From contig NZ_QRGO01000001.1 in the NCBI RefSeq assembly GCF_003367195.1, positions 2,590,501 through 2,654,500 of the forward strand: 64,000 nucleotides of DNA, given 5' to 3'. The notes beneath the pieces were generated by a model, which saw only the letters and a program-made list of their open reading frames with translations, had not been told where the DNA came from and did no database searches. Below, in pieces: positions 25,303 to 34,518 of this stretch; the stretch's first letter is position 1, and every line of letters begins with the position of its first letter. The stretch is from Undibacter mobilis (GTDB lineage: Bacteria; Pseudomonadota; Alphaproteobacteria; Rhizobiales; Xanthobacteraceae). The position numbers and the translations under genes were made by a program.

Positions 25303-26261
25303 ACATGCCCCTCGGTCATGAATCGGCCGGCCGCGACGTCGTCATCGACGTCGCGCACCTGACCAAGCGTTTCGACGGTCGCGCGGTGGTGCGCGATTTC
25401 TCGATGCAGGTCCGGCGCGGCTCCATCTACGGCTTCCTCGGGCCGAACGGCTCCGGCAAGACCACCACGATCCGCATGCTCTGCGGGCTGCTGACGCCGG
25501 ACGAGGGCACCGGCACCTGCCTCGGCTACGATATCCGCACCGAGACCGACAAGATCAAGCGCCAGGTCGGTTACATGACCCAGCGTTTCAGCCTGTATCA
25601 GGACCTGTCGGTGCGCGAGAACCTCGAATTCATCGGCCGCATCTACGGGCTGCGGCATCCGCGCGCAGCGGCGCGGGCCGCGATCGAGCGCCTCGGCCTC
25701 AAGGGCCGCGAGGGGCAACTCGCCGGCGAATTGTCGGGAGGCTGGAAGCAGCGCCTGGCGCTCGGGGCCTGCACGCTGCCCGGCCCGCAGCTTCTGCTGC
25801 TCGATGAGCCGACCGCCGGCGTCGATCCCAAGGCGCGGCGCGAATTCTGGAACGAAATTCACGCGCTCGCGGCCGAGGGGCTCACCGTGCTGGTTTCGAC
25901 GCACTACATGGACGAGGCCGAGCGCTGCCACGAGATCGCGTATATCGCCTATGGCGAGTTGCTGGTGCGGGGCAGCGTCGCTGAAGTGATCGCGGCGTCC
26001 AATCTCACCACTTATGTCGTGAGCGCGCGCAACGGCGACGGCATCCCGGCGCTCGGGCAGGAGCTCGAACACAAGGCGGGCGTCGACATGGTGGCGCCGT
26101 TCGGCACCAGCCTGCATGTCTCGGGCCGCGACGCGGCTGCGCTGGAGGCGGCGATCGCGCCTTATCGCCAGCGCGGCGATCTGGACTGGCAGCGCTCGGA
26201 AGCCTCGCTGGAAGACGTGTTCATCGACCTGATGGGCCGCGCGAAGGACAACTTCCAATGA
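25299..26261 (+). CDS. ABC exporter ATP-binding protein (YbhF-like)
   Basis: The 320-residue ATPase has Walker A GPNGSGKTT, a signature LSGGWKQRLALGA (with W in place of the usual second residue after GG), Walker B LLLLDEPTAGVDP and the switch His in VLVSTHYMDEAERC. The C-terminal 80 residues, from TYVVSARNGDGIPALGQELE, form the usual drug-exporter tail. The GTG start overlaps the HlyD stop (an in-frame ATG follows at 25305). The related E. coli YbhF is a double-length fusion; here it is single length. Confidence 0.9.
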   Translation: MNMPLGHESAGRDVVIDVAHLTKRFDGRAVVRDFSMQVRRGSIYGFLGPNGSGKTTTIRMLCGLLTPDEGTGTCLGYDIRTETDKIKRQVGYMTQRFSLYQDLSVRENLEFIGRIYGLRHPRAAARAAIERLGLKGREGQLAGELSGGWKQRLALGACTLPGPQLLLLDEPTAGVDPKARREFWNEIHALAAEGLTVLVSTHYMDEAERCHEIAYIAYGELLVRGSVAEVIAASNLTTYVVSARNGDGIPALGQELEHKAGVDMVAPFGTSLHVSGRDAAALEAAIAPYRQRGDLDWQRSEASLEDVFIDLMGRAKDNFQ

Positions 26262-27448
26262 ACCAGATCCTTCCCAGTAACGCGCCGCAGCGCGTGAAAG
26301 GCGACGGATTCTTGCGCAAGGCTTTCTTGCGTAAGGCTTTCTTGCGTAAGACCTGGGCCATGCTGATCAAGGAGTTCATCCAGCTCAAGCGCGACCGCGT
26401 TTCGCTGGCGATGATCGCCATCATCCCGCTGGTTCAGCTTTTGCTGTTTGGCTACGCCATCAACACCACGCCGCGCGATCTGCCGACCGCCGTGCTGCTG
26501 CAGGAATCGAGCGACGTCGGCCGCTCGATTTTGGCCGCGCTCAACAACACGCGCTATTTCAAGGTCACCGAGTTGCCGCGCACCGAAGCCGAGTTCGACC
26601 GGCTGCTGGCCTCCGGCAAGGTTCTGTTCGGCATCGAAATCCCGGCCAATTTCGAACGCTCGCTTCGCCGCGGCGAGAAGCCGGCGATGCTGGTGGCGGC
26701 CGATGCGACCGACCCGGTCGCCGCCGGCTCGGCGCTGTCGGCGCTCAACCGGCTGACGCAGACCGCGCTGATGCACGACTACGCCATTCCGGCGGCGGGC
26801 ACGCCGGCTTTCGAGATTCGCAGCCATGCGCGCTACAACCCGGCCGCCAAGACCGAGTTGAACATCGTGCCGGGTCTGGTCGGCGCCATTTTGACGATGA
26901 CGATGCTGATCTTTACTGCGCTGTCGGTGACCCGCGAGATCGAGCGCGGCACCCTGGAAAACCTTCTGGCGATGCCGATCACGCCGATCGAGATCATGCT
27001 CGGCAAGATCATTCCCTATGTCATCGCCGGCTTCGTCCAGGCCGCGATCATCATCAGCATTGGCGTCTTCCTGTTTGGCGTGCCGCTGCTCGGCAGCCTC
27101 GGGATGCTGGCGCTGCTGACGACCTTGTTCGTCGCGACCAATCTGTCGATCGGTTACACCTTCTCTACCGTGGCGCAGAACCAGCTGCAGGCGATGCAGA
27201 TGTCGGTAATGTTCCTGTTGCCGAACATTCTGCTGTCGGGCTTCATGTTCCCCTATGCCGGGATGCCGCGCTGGGCGCAGTATGTCGGCGAAATTCTGCC
27301 ACTCACGCATTACATCCGCATCACCCGCGCCATCATGCTGAAAGGCGCAACCATCGCCGACCTGCGCTACGAGGCGGCGGCGCTCGCGGTGCTGATGCTG
27401 ATCGCGATGACCATTGCGGTGACGCGCTTCCGACGCACGCTGGACTAG
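26258..27448 (+). CDS. ABC-2 type exporter permease (YbhS/YbhR-like)
   Basis: The protein has 396 residues. The start overlaps the ATPase stop by ATGA. A tandem 15-base repeat gives FLRKAFLRKAFLRK at residues 18-31, followed by the first membrane helix (VSLAMIAIIPLVQLLLFGYA), a large periplasmic domain, and five more helices at the C-terminal half from GLVGAILTMTMLIFTALSVT. The LSVTREIERGTLENLLAMPITPIEIMLGK stretch is the ABC2_membrane signature. E. coli has two permeases (YbhS and YbhR); only one is present here, so it likely acts as a homodimer. The stop shares CTAG with the convergent BcsS-like gene. Confidence 0.9.
   Translation: MNQILPSNAPQRVKGDGFLRKAFLRKAFLRKTWAMLIKEFIQLKRDRVSLAMIAIIPLVQLLLFGYAINTTPRDLPTAVLLQESSDVGRSILAALNNTRYFKVTELPRTEAEFDRLLASGKVLFGIEIPANFERSLRRGEKPAMLVAADATDPVAAGSALSALNRLTQTALMHDYAIPAAGTPAFEIRSHARYNPAAKTELNIVPGLVGAILTMTMLIFTALSVTREIERGTLENLLAMPITPIEIMLGKIIPYVIAGFVQAAIIISIGVFLFGVPLLGSLGMLALLTTLFVATNLSIGYTFSTVAQNQLQAMQMSVMFLLPNILLSGFMFPYAGMPRWAQYVGEILPLTHYIRITRAIMLKGATIADLRYEAAALAVLMLIAMTIAVTRFRRTLD
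26310..26351 (+). repeat. 15-base tandem repeat inside the ABC permease gene
   Basis: The unit TTCTTGCGYAAGGCT occurs twice in full and a third time in part (26310-26351), keeping the frame and encoding FLRKA, FLRKA, FLRK. The region is just before the first membrane helix, so it adds basic residues to the cytoplasmic N-terminus. Confidence 0.8.
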
Positions 27449-28194
27449 AGCTTTTGCGCCAGCCCGAGCCGGACATAAGGGCTGGATTGTCCGTCGGAGT
27501 CCCGGGCGTAGCCGATTGCCGCGGACCATTCGATGTCGCCGGTCTTCATGCTGGTGATGTGCAGGCCGATACGGCTTTGGCGATAGCCATCGCTATCGAA
27601 GAATTGCACTTCGGGACCGACATAGAAGAAGTCCTCGTTGAACAGGTCGCCGCTGATGCGCCAGCCGAAGGCGAGCCGCGCTGTGTGACTGGTCGCCAGC
27701 GTGCCGAGCGATACATCGCCGGCAATCAAGGTGTCGGGCGTTGGCTCGGACCACAGTTCGGCGGCAAAGCGCATACCAAAATTCCGGCCGCGCAACTTGT
27801 TGTCGGGGTCGTCAGGCCACAGCCAGTGCGTCTGCCATTCCGGGCCGAAGAAGAACTTCATCTCGGCGGTGCCGCGCTTGATACGGAAGCCGGGCAGCAC
27901 CTGTGTCTGCAATTCAGCGCCGCGGACTTCCTGGCGGTACAGGCTGCCGGACCAGTAGCGGAAGACCCCACTGTTCACGAGGAGCTTGAGCAGGAATCCG
28001 TCGCGATCGAAGCCGCCGGGTGCATACACAAATCCGGAATAGGCGAAGACGCCGTTCCGCCAGAGGTCGCGGCCCGAGAACTGCAAGGTGGTTGGATCTT
28101 CGTCCTCACCGGCACGCGCATCCGGTGCGACAGGGCAAGCGACAAAAGCCGCAGCAAACAAGATCGCTACGCCTACGCGGCTTCCGTACCCCAT
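27445..28194 (-). CDS. BcsS-like secreted/outer-membrane protein (cellulose biosynthesis protein BcsS family)
   Basis: The 249-residue protein starts MGYGSRVGVAILFAAAFVAC; a longer TTG frame from 28233 is less likely. The signal peptide ends near DARA-GEDED. The mature part is rich in alternating Gly, Tyr, Phe and aromatic beta-strand sequence (FSGRDLWRNGVFAYSGFVYA, GFRIKRGTAEMKFFFGPEWQ, AARLAFGWRISGD) and ends with a beta strand SSPYVRLGLAQKL, suggesting an outer-membrane barrel. It resembles proteins annotated BcsS near cellulose genes in related bacteria, but no bcs genes lie in this window. The stop shares a CTAG with the ABC permease. Confidence 0.65.
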   Translation of the reverse strand: MGYGSRVGVAILFAAAFVACPVAPDARAGEDEDPTTLQFSGRDLWRNGVFAYSGFVYAPGGFDRDGFLLKLLVNSGVFRYWSGSLYRQEVRGAELQTQVLPGFRIKRGTAEMKFFFGPEWQTHWLWPDDPDNKLRGRNFGMRFAAELWSEPTPDTLIAGDVSLGTLATSHTARLAFGWRISGDLFNEDFFYVGPEVQFFDSDGYRQSRIGLHITSMKTGDIEWSAAIGYARDSDGQSSPYVRLGLAQKL

Positions 28195-28306
28195 TGCGGC
28201 CCCGCCCCGGTACGCAATACTACCGAAGGACAACTAGCACGTGCTCGCGGGATCGTGTCTATGGACCTTAATTATTCTCGCTTAAGTAGTAAACGGTTGT
28301 AAAGGT

Positions 28307-29095
28307 CTAATGCTCGGATAAGTGGTAGACGAGCTGCCGCGGCGGGTTACCGAGTGTCCGCCGGATCATGGCAGAAAACGCCGAGGCGCTAGCATAACCG
28401 ACCGCGGCCGCTGTTTCGGCAACCGATTGGCCCCCTGACAGCCTCGCCAGGCCGTCCACCGCGCGGAGGCGGGCCCGCCATTCGGCAAAACCAAGGCCGG
28501 TTTCGTGACGGAAAAGACGGGCGAGGGTTCGCCGGCTGGCGCCGGCCTCATCCGCCCACCGGTCGAGATCGCGGTCGATGCTGGGATCGTCGAGCAGGGC
28601 GCGCGCTACACGCAAGGCACGGTCGTCGCGCGGCATCGGCACGTCATAGCGTCGTTCCTCAAGACGTCCCAGTTCGGTGAGGATAAGCCGGGCGATGGCG
28701 CCGCCGCGTTCATGCTCGCCATAGTCCGCTGGCTCTTCCAGAAGCGCCAGAATGAGCTCGCGCAGGAGGCCGGATATTGCTGCGAACACCGGCCGCCCGG
28801 GCAGCGCGGCGCACAGGGCCTCGTCGATGTAGACGGTCCGCATCTCCACCTTGCTGCGCATCGTGACCTTGTGGGGCAGTTGCGGAGGCAGCCAAATCGC
28901 CCGTGCGGGAGGCAGAATCCAGGCGGCTTGACCGGTCTCGACCCGCATGATCCCGCTGGTCGCGTGCAGCAACTGACCGCGCCGATGAATGTGCAGGGGA
29001 ATGTGGTCGGTGGCGGCACAGGTCCGGGCCAGCACGGCGACCGGGCGTGGTGCGTTGTCCCTTGTTGGACGGTATATTGGTATGGCGTCGGCCAT
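28307..29095 (-). CDS. AraC family transcriptional regulator
   Basis: The 262-residue protein starts MADAIPIYRPTRDNAPRPVA; the ATG at 29095 has AAGGAG five bases upstream. The N-terminal half is an AraC-type cupin sensor domain (HIPLHIHRRGQLLHATSGIM, then LPPQLPHKV). The C-terminal half has two helix-turn-helix motifs (LDRWADEAGASRRTLARLF and SVAETAAAVGYASASAFSAM), followed by RRTLGNPPRQL. It is divergent from the MFS gene at 29205 with 109 bases between, so it most likely controls that gene. The arrangement recalls NimR/NimT of E. coli. Confidence 0.9.
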   Translation of the reverse strand: MADAIPIYRPTRDNAPRPVAVLARTCAATDHIPLHIHRRGQLLHATSGIMRVETGQAAWILPPARAIWLPPQLPHKVTMRSKVEMRTVYIDEALCAALPGRPVFAAISGLLRELILALLEEPADYGEHERGGAIARLILTELGRLEERRYDVPMPRDDRALRVARALLDDPSIDRDLDRWADEAGASRRTLARLFRHETGLGFAEWRARLRAVDGLARLSGGQSVAETAAAVGYASASAFSAMIRRTLGNPPRQLVYHLSEH

Positions 29096-29204
29096 GACCA
29101 CTCCTTTTGGCCCGAACGCGACGAAGGTCGGCCGAACATCGCCAAATGGCAAGCCCTATATTGCAAGCCGTTCTCAGATTCGACGCCTCTGAAGGTGCTT
29201 CTTC

Positions 29205-30422
29205 ATGACCGCCACCACAGCCGCCGACGCGGCCGCCCGCCAGCGCTCCATCACCTTCCTCAATATTGCGCACGGCTTCGACCATTACGTGCTGTTGATC
29301 TATCCGACGGTCGTGATCGGGCTCGAGGCGGTCTATGGACGGCCCTACAGCGAACTGATCGCGCTCTCGAGTGCGGCGTTCGTGGCCTTCGGCCTGTTTT
29401 CGCTTCCGGCCGGCTGGCTTGCCGACCGCTGGAGCCGCCGCAACATGATGGTGGCGTTCTATCTCGGCTGCGGCCTGTCGATGATCGCCGTGGCGCTGGC
29501 CCCGAACCTGATCGTTCTGTCCGCCGCGATGTTCGCGATCGGCATCTTCGCCGCCATCTATCATCCAGTCGGCATGGCGATGCTGATCGAAGCCTCCGGC
29601 GCGAAAGGGCGCACGCTGGCCTTCAACGGCGTCTGCGGCAATCTCGGCGTCTCTTTGGCGGCCGGTATTTCCGGCGCGCTTGCCTGGTGGATCAGCTGGC
29701 GCGCGGCGTTCTATGTGCCGGCAGCGTTCATGATCGTCACCGGTATCGTCTATCTCAAGATGACGCCGGACGATCGCCACCATGCCAGCAAGCGGCAAAG
29801 CAAGCCTGCGGTGCCATTGACGGCAAAGCTGATGGCGATGCTGTTCGGGCTGTTTCTCGTTATCGCGCTGTCGGCCGGCCTCGTGTTCAACGTGCTCACC
29901 ATTGCGCTGCCCAAGATCGTGGACGAGGGCATGGTGAAGGATGTGCCGCTGGTGCTGGTCGGCAGCGTTGCCACGGCGGTGTTGCTGTGCGGCGCGCTGG
30001 CTCAGCTTGCGATCGGCCGTCTGGTCGAACGCTTCTCCCCGCATTACCTGTTCGCGGTCGTGACCGGACTCGGCTTCATCGGCAATTTCTGGGCCTCCTA
30101 TGCCGAAGGATTTTCTCTGATGATCGCGCTCGCCATTGCGATCGCCGCGATCTACGCGCAGGTGACGGTCAACGACATCATTCTCGCGCGTTACACCGCC
30201 GACGCCTGGCGCGGCCGCGTCTATGCGGTGCGTTATTTTACCTTGTTCATTTCTTCCGGCATCGCCATTGGCATGATCGCGCTGCTGCACAAAACCGGCG
30301 GCTTCGGTCTCGTGCTGGGCGCCAATGCCGCGGTGGCGCTGGTGATGTTTCTCACCACGTTGGCGCTCACGGCGATGGTGGTGAATATCGAGAGCCGCCA
30401 CGCTCTGCAGCCCGCGGAATGA
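29205..30422 (+). CDS. MFS transporter, target of the divergent AraC regulator
   Basis: The 405-residue major facilitator has 12 predicted helices. The motif A-like loop between helices 2 and 3 is AGWLADRWSRRNMMVAFYLG; a central loop TPDDRHHASKRQSKPAVPLT separates the halves; the second half starts LMAMLFGLFLVIALSAGLVF. Charged residues are otherwise rare in helices. The substrate is unknown. A role like that of NimT, a drug or small-molecule exporter controlled by an AraC protein, is inferred only from gene layout. Confidence 0.85.
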   Translation: MTATTAADAAARQRSITFLNIAHGFDHYVLLIYPTVVIGLEAVYGRPYSELIALSSAAFVAFGLFSLPAGWLADRWSRRNMMVAFYLGCGLSMIAVALAPNLIVLSAAMFAIGIFAAIYHPVGMAMLIEASGAKGRTLAFNGVCGNLGVSLAAGISGALAWWISWRAAFYVPAAFMIVTGIVYLKMTPDDRHHASKRQSKPAVPLTAKLMAMLFGLFLVIALSAGLVFNVLTIALPKIVDEGMVKDVPLVLVGSVATAVLLCGALAQLAIGRLVERFSPHYLFAVVTGLGFIGNFWASYAEGFSLMIALAIAIAAIYAQVTVNDIILARYTADAWRGRVYAVRYFTLFISSGIAIGMIALLHKTGGFGLVLGANAAVALVMFLTTLALTAMVVNIESRHALQPAE

Positions 30423-30516
30423 AACGGGCCGATTTATTCCAAGGGCATTGATCGCGCGGATATGCGGGATTTTTTTGCGGGTTGCGAAAGGCCTGTTGCT
30501 GCGGACCCGTCACTGT

Positions 30517-30537
30517 GGAAATGAACAGTAGATTTCC
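30517..30537. promoter_or_regulatory. Inverted repeat upstream of sulfate importer operon
   Basis: GGAAAT (30517-30522) and ATTTCC (30532-30537) are separated by nine bases, about 145 bases before the sulfate-binding protein start. It could be a regulator site, but no known sulfur-regulator consensus is recognised. Confidence 0.3.
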
Positions 30538-30682
30538 GCATGTTCGGTAGCTTTGCCGAGCACATCATTGCTCTTGAGCGCGAAATTTCGACAAGTTCGT
30601 TTTTTCTTTTTGCGCGGTCTTGCCGTTTGTGGCCCGGGCGGTGATGGTGCGATGGCACAACGCTCAAACGGGAGCATATCGG

Positions 30683-31714
30683 ATGCGTTTCCTTGCTTTG
30701 CCCAGCAATCTCGTCCAGGCGGCGATCACAGGCGCCGCGCTGATGGCCGTCGCCGTGACCGCATTGCCGGCGACCGCGCAGACGCGCCTGCTGAACGTAT
30801 CCTACGATCCGACGCGCGAGCTGTACCGCGATTACAACGCTGCCTTCATCTCGCACTGGAAGGCCAAGACCGGCCAGACCGTCGTGGTGCAGCAGTCCCA
30901 TGGCGGCTCCGGCGCGCAAGCCCGCGCCGTCATCGACGGGCTGGAAGCCGATATTGTTACCTTGGCGCTGGAAGCCGATATCGACGCCATTGCCGAGAAA
31001 TCCGGCAAGCTGCCGGCGAACTGGAAGAGCAGGTTGCCGAACAATTCATCGCCCTACACATCGACCATCGTGTTTCTGGTGCGCAAGGGCAATCCGAAGG
31101 CCATCAAGGATTGGGACGATCTGGTGAAGCCCGGCGTTGCGGTCATTACGCCGAACCCGAAAACATCCGGCGGCGCGCGTTGGAATGTCCTTGCCGCACT
31201 CGCCTGGGCCAGGACCAAGCATGGCGGCGACGAAGCCAAGGCGACCGATTTCCTCCGGCAACTGTTTGCGAATGTGCCGGTGCTCGATACCGGCGCGCGC
31301 GGCTCGACAACGACCTTCGTGCAGCGCGGGATCGGCGACGTGCTGCTCGCCTGGGAAAACGAGGCCTTCCTTGCGCTCAACGAACTCGGTCCCGATAAAT
31401 TCGAGATCGTGGTGCCGACCATCTCGATCACGGCAGAACCGCCGGTTGCACTCGTCGACGACAACGCCAGAAAGCGCAAGACGACCGAGGTCGCGCAGGC
31501 TTATCTCGAATATCTCTACAGCGCCGACGGGCAGAGAATTGCCGCCAAGCACTACTATCGCCCCTCGAAGCCGGAGCTGGCCAACCCCGACGATTTGAAA
31601 CGATTTGGGACGCTGAAACTGGCCACGATCGCGGATTTCGGCGGATGGCAAGCGGCCCAGCCGAAGTATTTCGGCGATGGCGGGTTGTTCGACCAAATCT
31701 ACCGGGCGAAATAA
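30683..31714 (+). CDS. Sulfate/thiosulfate ABC transporter substrate-binding protein
   Basis: The protein has 343 residues. The start [20 protein letters not shown] is preceded by GGGAG; a signal peptide ends near ATAQ-TRLLN. The mature part opens with the family hallmark [18 protein letters not shown], and also has [23 protein letters not shown] and [20 protein letters not shown]. It is the periplasmic partner of CysT, CysW and CysA. Sbp and CysP share this fold, so the choice between sulfate and thiosulfate cannot be made from sequence. Confidence 0.92.
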   Translation: MRFLALPSNLVQAAITGAALMAVAVTALPATAQTRLLNVSYDPTRELYRDYNAAFISHWKAKTGQTVVVQQSHGGSGAQARAVIDGLEADIVTLALEADIDAIAEKSGKLPANWKSRLPNNSSPYTSTIVFLVRKGNPKAIKDWDDLVKPGVAVITPNPKTSGGARWNVLAALAWARTKHGGDEAKATDFLRQLFANVPVLDTGARGSTTTFVQRGIGDVLLAWENEAFLALNELGPDKFEIVVPTISITAEPPVALVDDNARKRKTTEVAQAYLEYLYSADGQRIAAKHYYRPSKPELANPDDLKRFGTLKLATIADFGGWQAAQPKYFGDGGLFDQIYRAK

Positions 31715-31757
31715 ATCTGTAAGCGCCATGACCTTGCCGAAGTAGTATCCGGACCTG

Positions 31758-32609
31758 ATGACCGTCGCCGATTCATCGAGCTGGAAGCGACCCAGCGTCA
31801 TCCCGGGTTTCGGGATGACGTTCGGCTTTGCCATGGCCTATCTCAGCCTGATCGTGCTGATCCCGCTCGGCGCCCTCGTGGTGCGCAGCGCCTCGCTCGG
31901 CTGGGACGAATACTGGCGGCTGGCGCTCGATCCGCGCACGCTGGCCGCGCTGCGCACCAGCTTCGGCGCGTCGCTGATCGCGGCGGTGATCAACGCTGTG
32001 TTTGGTCTGATCCTGGCATGGGTGCTGGTGCGCTACCGTTTTCCCGGCAAGCGCCTGATCGATTCCATGATCGACCTGCCATTCGCGTTGCCGACGGCGG
32101 TGGCCGGCATTTCGCTGAGCGCGCTCTATGCGCCGAACGGCTGGTTTGGAGCGCTGCTTGAGCCGCTCGGAATCACCATCGCCTATCGGCCGGCCGGTAT
32201 CGTGGTCGCGCTGGTTTTCGTCGGTCTGCCATTCGTGGTGCGCACCGTGCAGCCGGTGCTGGCCGATCTCGACCGCGAACTGGAGGAGGCGGCGGCGACG
32301 CTCGGGGCACAGCGCGCGCAGACCATTTGGCGCGTCATCTTGCCGCCTCTCGTGCCGGCGATCCTGACCGGCTTTGCTCTTGCTCTGGCGCGGGCGATCG
32401 GCGAGTACGGCTCGGTCATTTTCATCGCCGGCAATATTCCGTTCGTCTCCGAGATCGCGCCGCTGCTGATCGTCATCCGCCTCGAGGAGTTCAATTATGC
32501 GGCCGCCACCGCGGTCGCCTCGATGATGCTGGCGATATCGTTCACGATGCTGCTGGCCATCAATCTCATTCAGGCCTGGAGCCGCCGGAGGTTCGGGCAT
32601 GCCGTCTGA
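31758..32609 (+). CDS. cysT: Sulfate ABC transporter permease CysT (CysU)
   Basis: The 283-residue inner-membrane permease has about six helices. The N-terminus carries the conserved [10 protein letters not shown] pattern that corresponds to VLPGF in E. coli CysT. The EAA loop with [20 protein letters not shown], followed by [20 protein letters not shown], is the ATPase contact. The first ATG at 31758 is used; ATG at 31815 is an alternative but would cut the VIPGF motif. The 3' end overlaps cysW by 11 bases. Confidence 0.9.
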   Translation: MTVADSSSWKRPSVIPGFGMTFGFAMAYLSLIVLIPLGALVVRSASLGWDEYWRLALDPRTLAALRTSFGASLIAAVINAVFGLILAWVLVRYRFPGKRLIDSMIDLPFALPTAVAGISLSALYAPNGWFGALLEPLGITIAYRPAGIVVALVFVGLPFVVRTVQPVLADLDRELEEAAATLGAQRAQTIWRVILPPLVPAILTGFALALARAIGEYGSVIFIAGNIPFVSEIAPLLIVIRLEEFNYAAATAVASMMLAISFTMLLAINLIQAWSRRRFGHAV

Positions 32610-33465
32610 GCGTCACGCGGCCGCGACTTCGGCAACGAGCGAGTCCGCGGGGCTGCGCGTGACGTTGATCGCCGTGGCGATCCTGTTCTTCGTGCTGTTT
32701 CTGCTGCTGCCGCTGCTGCTCGTGTTTGCCGAAGCGTTCCGCGGCGGCCTCGGCGGCTTCGTCAATGCAATTGCCGATCCCGACACGCAATCGGCCATTT
32801 ATCTGACATTGCTGATCGCCGCGATTTCGGTGCCGGCCAACCTGATCTTCGGCATCGCCGCGGCCTGGGCGATCGCCAAGCACGACTTCAAGGGCAAGAG
32901 CTTTGTCATTACCCTCATCGACCTGCCGTTCTCGGTGTCGCCGGTGGTTGCCGGGCTTGTCTATGTGTTGCTGTTCGGCGCGCAGGGCTATTTGGGACCG
33001 TTCCTGAAAGCGCAAGGCATCGAGATCATCTTTGCGGTGCCGGGCATCGTGCTGGCGACCATTTTCGTCACGTTTCCCTTCGTTGCGCGCGAGCTCATTC
33101 CGCTGATGCAGGAGCAGGGCACCGGCGACGAGGAGGCGGCGCTGTCGCTCGGCGCCAGCGGTTTCAAGACATTCTGGTACGTTACGCTGCCGAATGTGAA
33201 ATGGGCCTTGCTGTATGGCGTGCTGCTTTGCAATGCCCGCGCCATGGGCGAGTTCGGCGCCGTAGCCGTGGTGTCGGGCAAGATCCGCGGCCTCACCAAC
33301 ACGATGCCGCTGCATGTTGAAATTCTCTACAACGAATACGCGTTCACCGCGGCATTCGCGGTGGCCTCGCTGCTTGCGCTGCTGGCGCTGTTCACGCTGG
33401 CCGTGAAAGCTCTGCTCGAATGGCGGTATGGCGATCAGATTGCTGCAAGCAATGGCCGTCATTAG
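32599..33465 (+). CDS. cysW: Sulfate ABC transporter permease CysW
   Basis: The 288-residue second permease has about six helices. The EAA loop reads [31 protein letters not shown], and CysW-typical [19 protein letters not shown] follows. It starts inside cysT, ten bases before the cysT stop, so the two are translationally linked. It ends nine bases before cysA. Confidence 0.92.
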   Translation: MPSERHAAATSATSESAGLRVTLIAVAILFFVLFLLLPLLLVFAEAFRGGLGGFVNAIADPDTQSAIYLTLLIAAISVPANLIFGIAAAWAIAKHDFKGKSFVITLIDLPFSVSPVVAGLVYVLLFGAQGYLGPFLKAQGIEIIFAVPGIVLATIFVTFPFVARELIPLMQEQGTGDEEAALSLGASGFKTFWYVTLPNVKWALLYGVLLCNARAMGEFGAVAVVSGKIRGLTNTMPLHVEILYNEYAFTAAFAVASLLALLALFTLAVKALLEWRYGDQIAASNGRH

Positions 33466-33474
33466 GGTATCGGT

Positions 33475-34515
33475 ATGGATATTAGGATTGTCAATGTTCG
33501 CAAGGAATTCGACCGCTACCCGGCACTGCACGGTGTATCGCTCGATATCCATTCGGGTGAGCTGATTGCGCTGCTCGGGCCGTCCGGCTCGGGCAAGACC
33601 ACGTTGCTGCGTCTGATCGCCGGGCTGGAGCGGCCGACCGAGGGCGCGATCTACTTCGGCGACGAGGATGCCTCGCATCTCGATGTGCAGGAACGCAATG
33701 TCGGCTTCGTCTTCCAGAGCTATGCGCTGTTCAAGCACATGACCGTGGCCGACAATATCGGCTTCGGGCTCACGGTGCGGCCGCGCGCCACGCGGCCGCC
33801 GTCCGCCGAAATCCGCAAACGCGCCAGCGACCTGCTCGACCTCGTGCAACTATCAGGGCTTGAGAAGCGATTTCCCTCGCAGTTGTCCGGCGGGCAACGC
33901 CAGCGCGTGGCGCTGGCACGCGCGCTTGCCATCGAGCCGCGCGTGCTGTTGCTCGACGAGCCATTCGGTGCGCTCGATGCCAAGGTGCGGCGTGAGTTGC
34001 GCCACTGGCTGCGCGAGTTGCACGAGCGGACCGGGCACACCACGGTGTTCGTGACGCACGATCAGGAGGAAGCGCTGGAGCTTGCCGACCGCGTCGTGGT
34101 GATGAGCCAGGGACGTATCGAGCAGGTTGGCACGCCGGACGAAATCTACGATCGGCCGGTGTCGCCTTTCGTGTTCTCGTTCATCGGCGAGGCCTGCGAA
34201 TTGCCGGTCACGATCGCCGGCCGCCGGATCAGCTTCGACGGTGCGCCCATCGATATCGAAAACACGGCTGTCGCTGACGGACCGGCGCGGCTGATGATAC
34301 GCCCCAACGGCGTCGAAGTGGTGACGGCACGGCCGGATGCCATCGCCGGCGAGGTCGTCGCCGTGCGCCGCAGCGGTGGCTGGCGGCGCGTCGAGCTTGA
34401 GGTTGGCACCGGCAAGCATCGCATTGAGGTCGAACTGCCGGTTGATGCCGTCGCGGAGCTGGCGGGACGCCTGCATTTTCTGCCGCGCCACTGGCAGGTG
34501 TTCCCGGCGGGCTAG
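33475..34515 (+). CDS. cysA: Sulfate/thiosulfate import ATP-binding protein CysA
   Basis: The 346-residue ATPase has Walker A GPSGSGKTT, a signature LSGGQRQRVALARALA, Walker B LLLDEPFGALDAK and the switch His in VFVTHDQEEALELADRVVVM. A C-terminal TOBE-like domain (about residues 240-346) follows a linker after PVSPFVFSFIGEACELPVT. The last gene of the operon, it runs to four bases from the convergent DUF72 gene. Confidence 0.93.
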   Translation: MDIRIVNVRKEFDRYPALHGVSLDIHSGELIALLGPSGSGKTTLLRLIAGLERPTEGAIYFGDEDASHLDVQERNVGFVFQSYALFKHMTVADNIGFGLTVRPRATRPPSAEIRKRASDLLDLVQLSGLEKRFPSQLSGGQRQRVALARALAIEPRVLLLDEPFGALDAKVRRELRHWLRELHERTGHTTVFVTHDQEEALELADRVVVMSQGRIEQVGTPDEIYDRPVSPFVFSFIGEACELPVTIAGRRISFDGAPIDIENTAVADGPARLMIRPNGVEVVTARPDAIAGEVVAVRRSGGWRRVELEVGTGKHRIEVELPVDAVAELAGRLHFLPRHWQVFPAG

Positions 34516-34518
34516 CGT

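Noticed and set aside
28505..30451. Plus-strand ORF of 648 residues overlapping the AraC and MFS genes.
   Set aside because: The sequence is compositionally biased and contains no domain, while the MFS and AraC frames are well supported.
30423..30682. Possible riboswitch or sulfur-regulator site before the sulfate importer.
   Set aside because: Only a 6-bp inverted repeat was found; no riboswitch core or known consensus could be recognised.
31796..31820. Perfect 10-bp hairpin (CGTCATCCCG / CGGGATGACG) at the start of cysT, looking like a repeat insertion.
   Set aside because: It encodes the conserved VIPGF segment of CysT, so it is explained by coding sequence and not by an inserted element.
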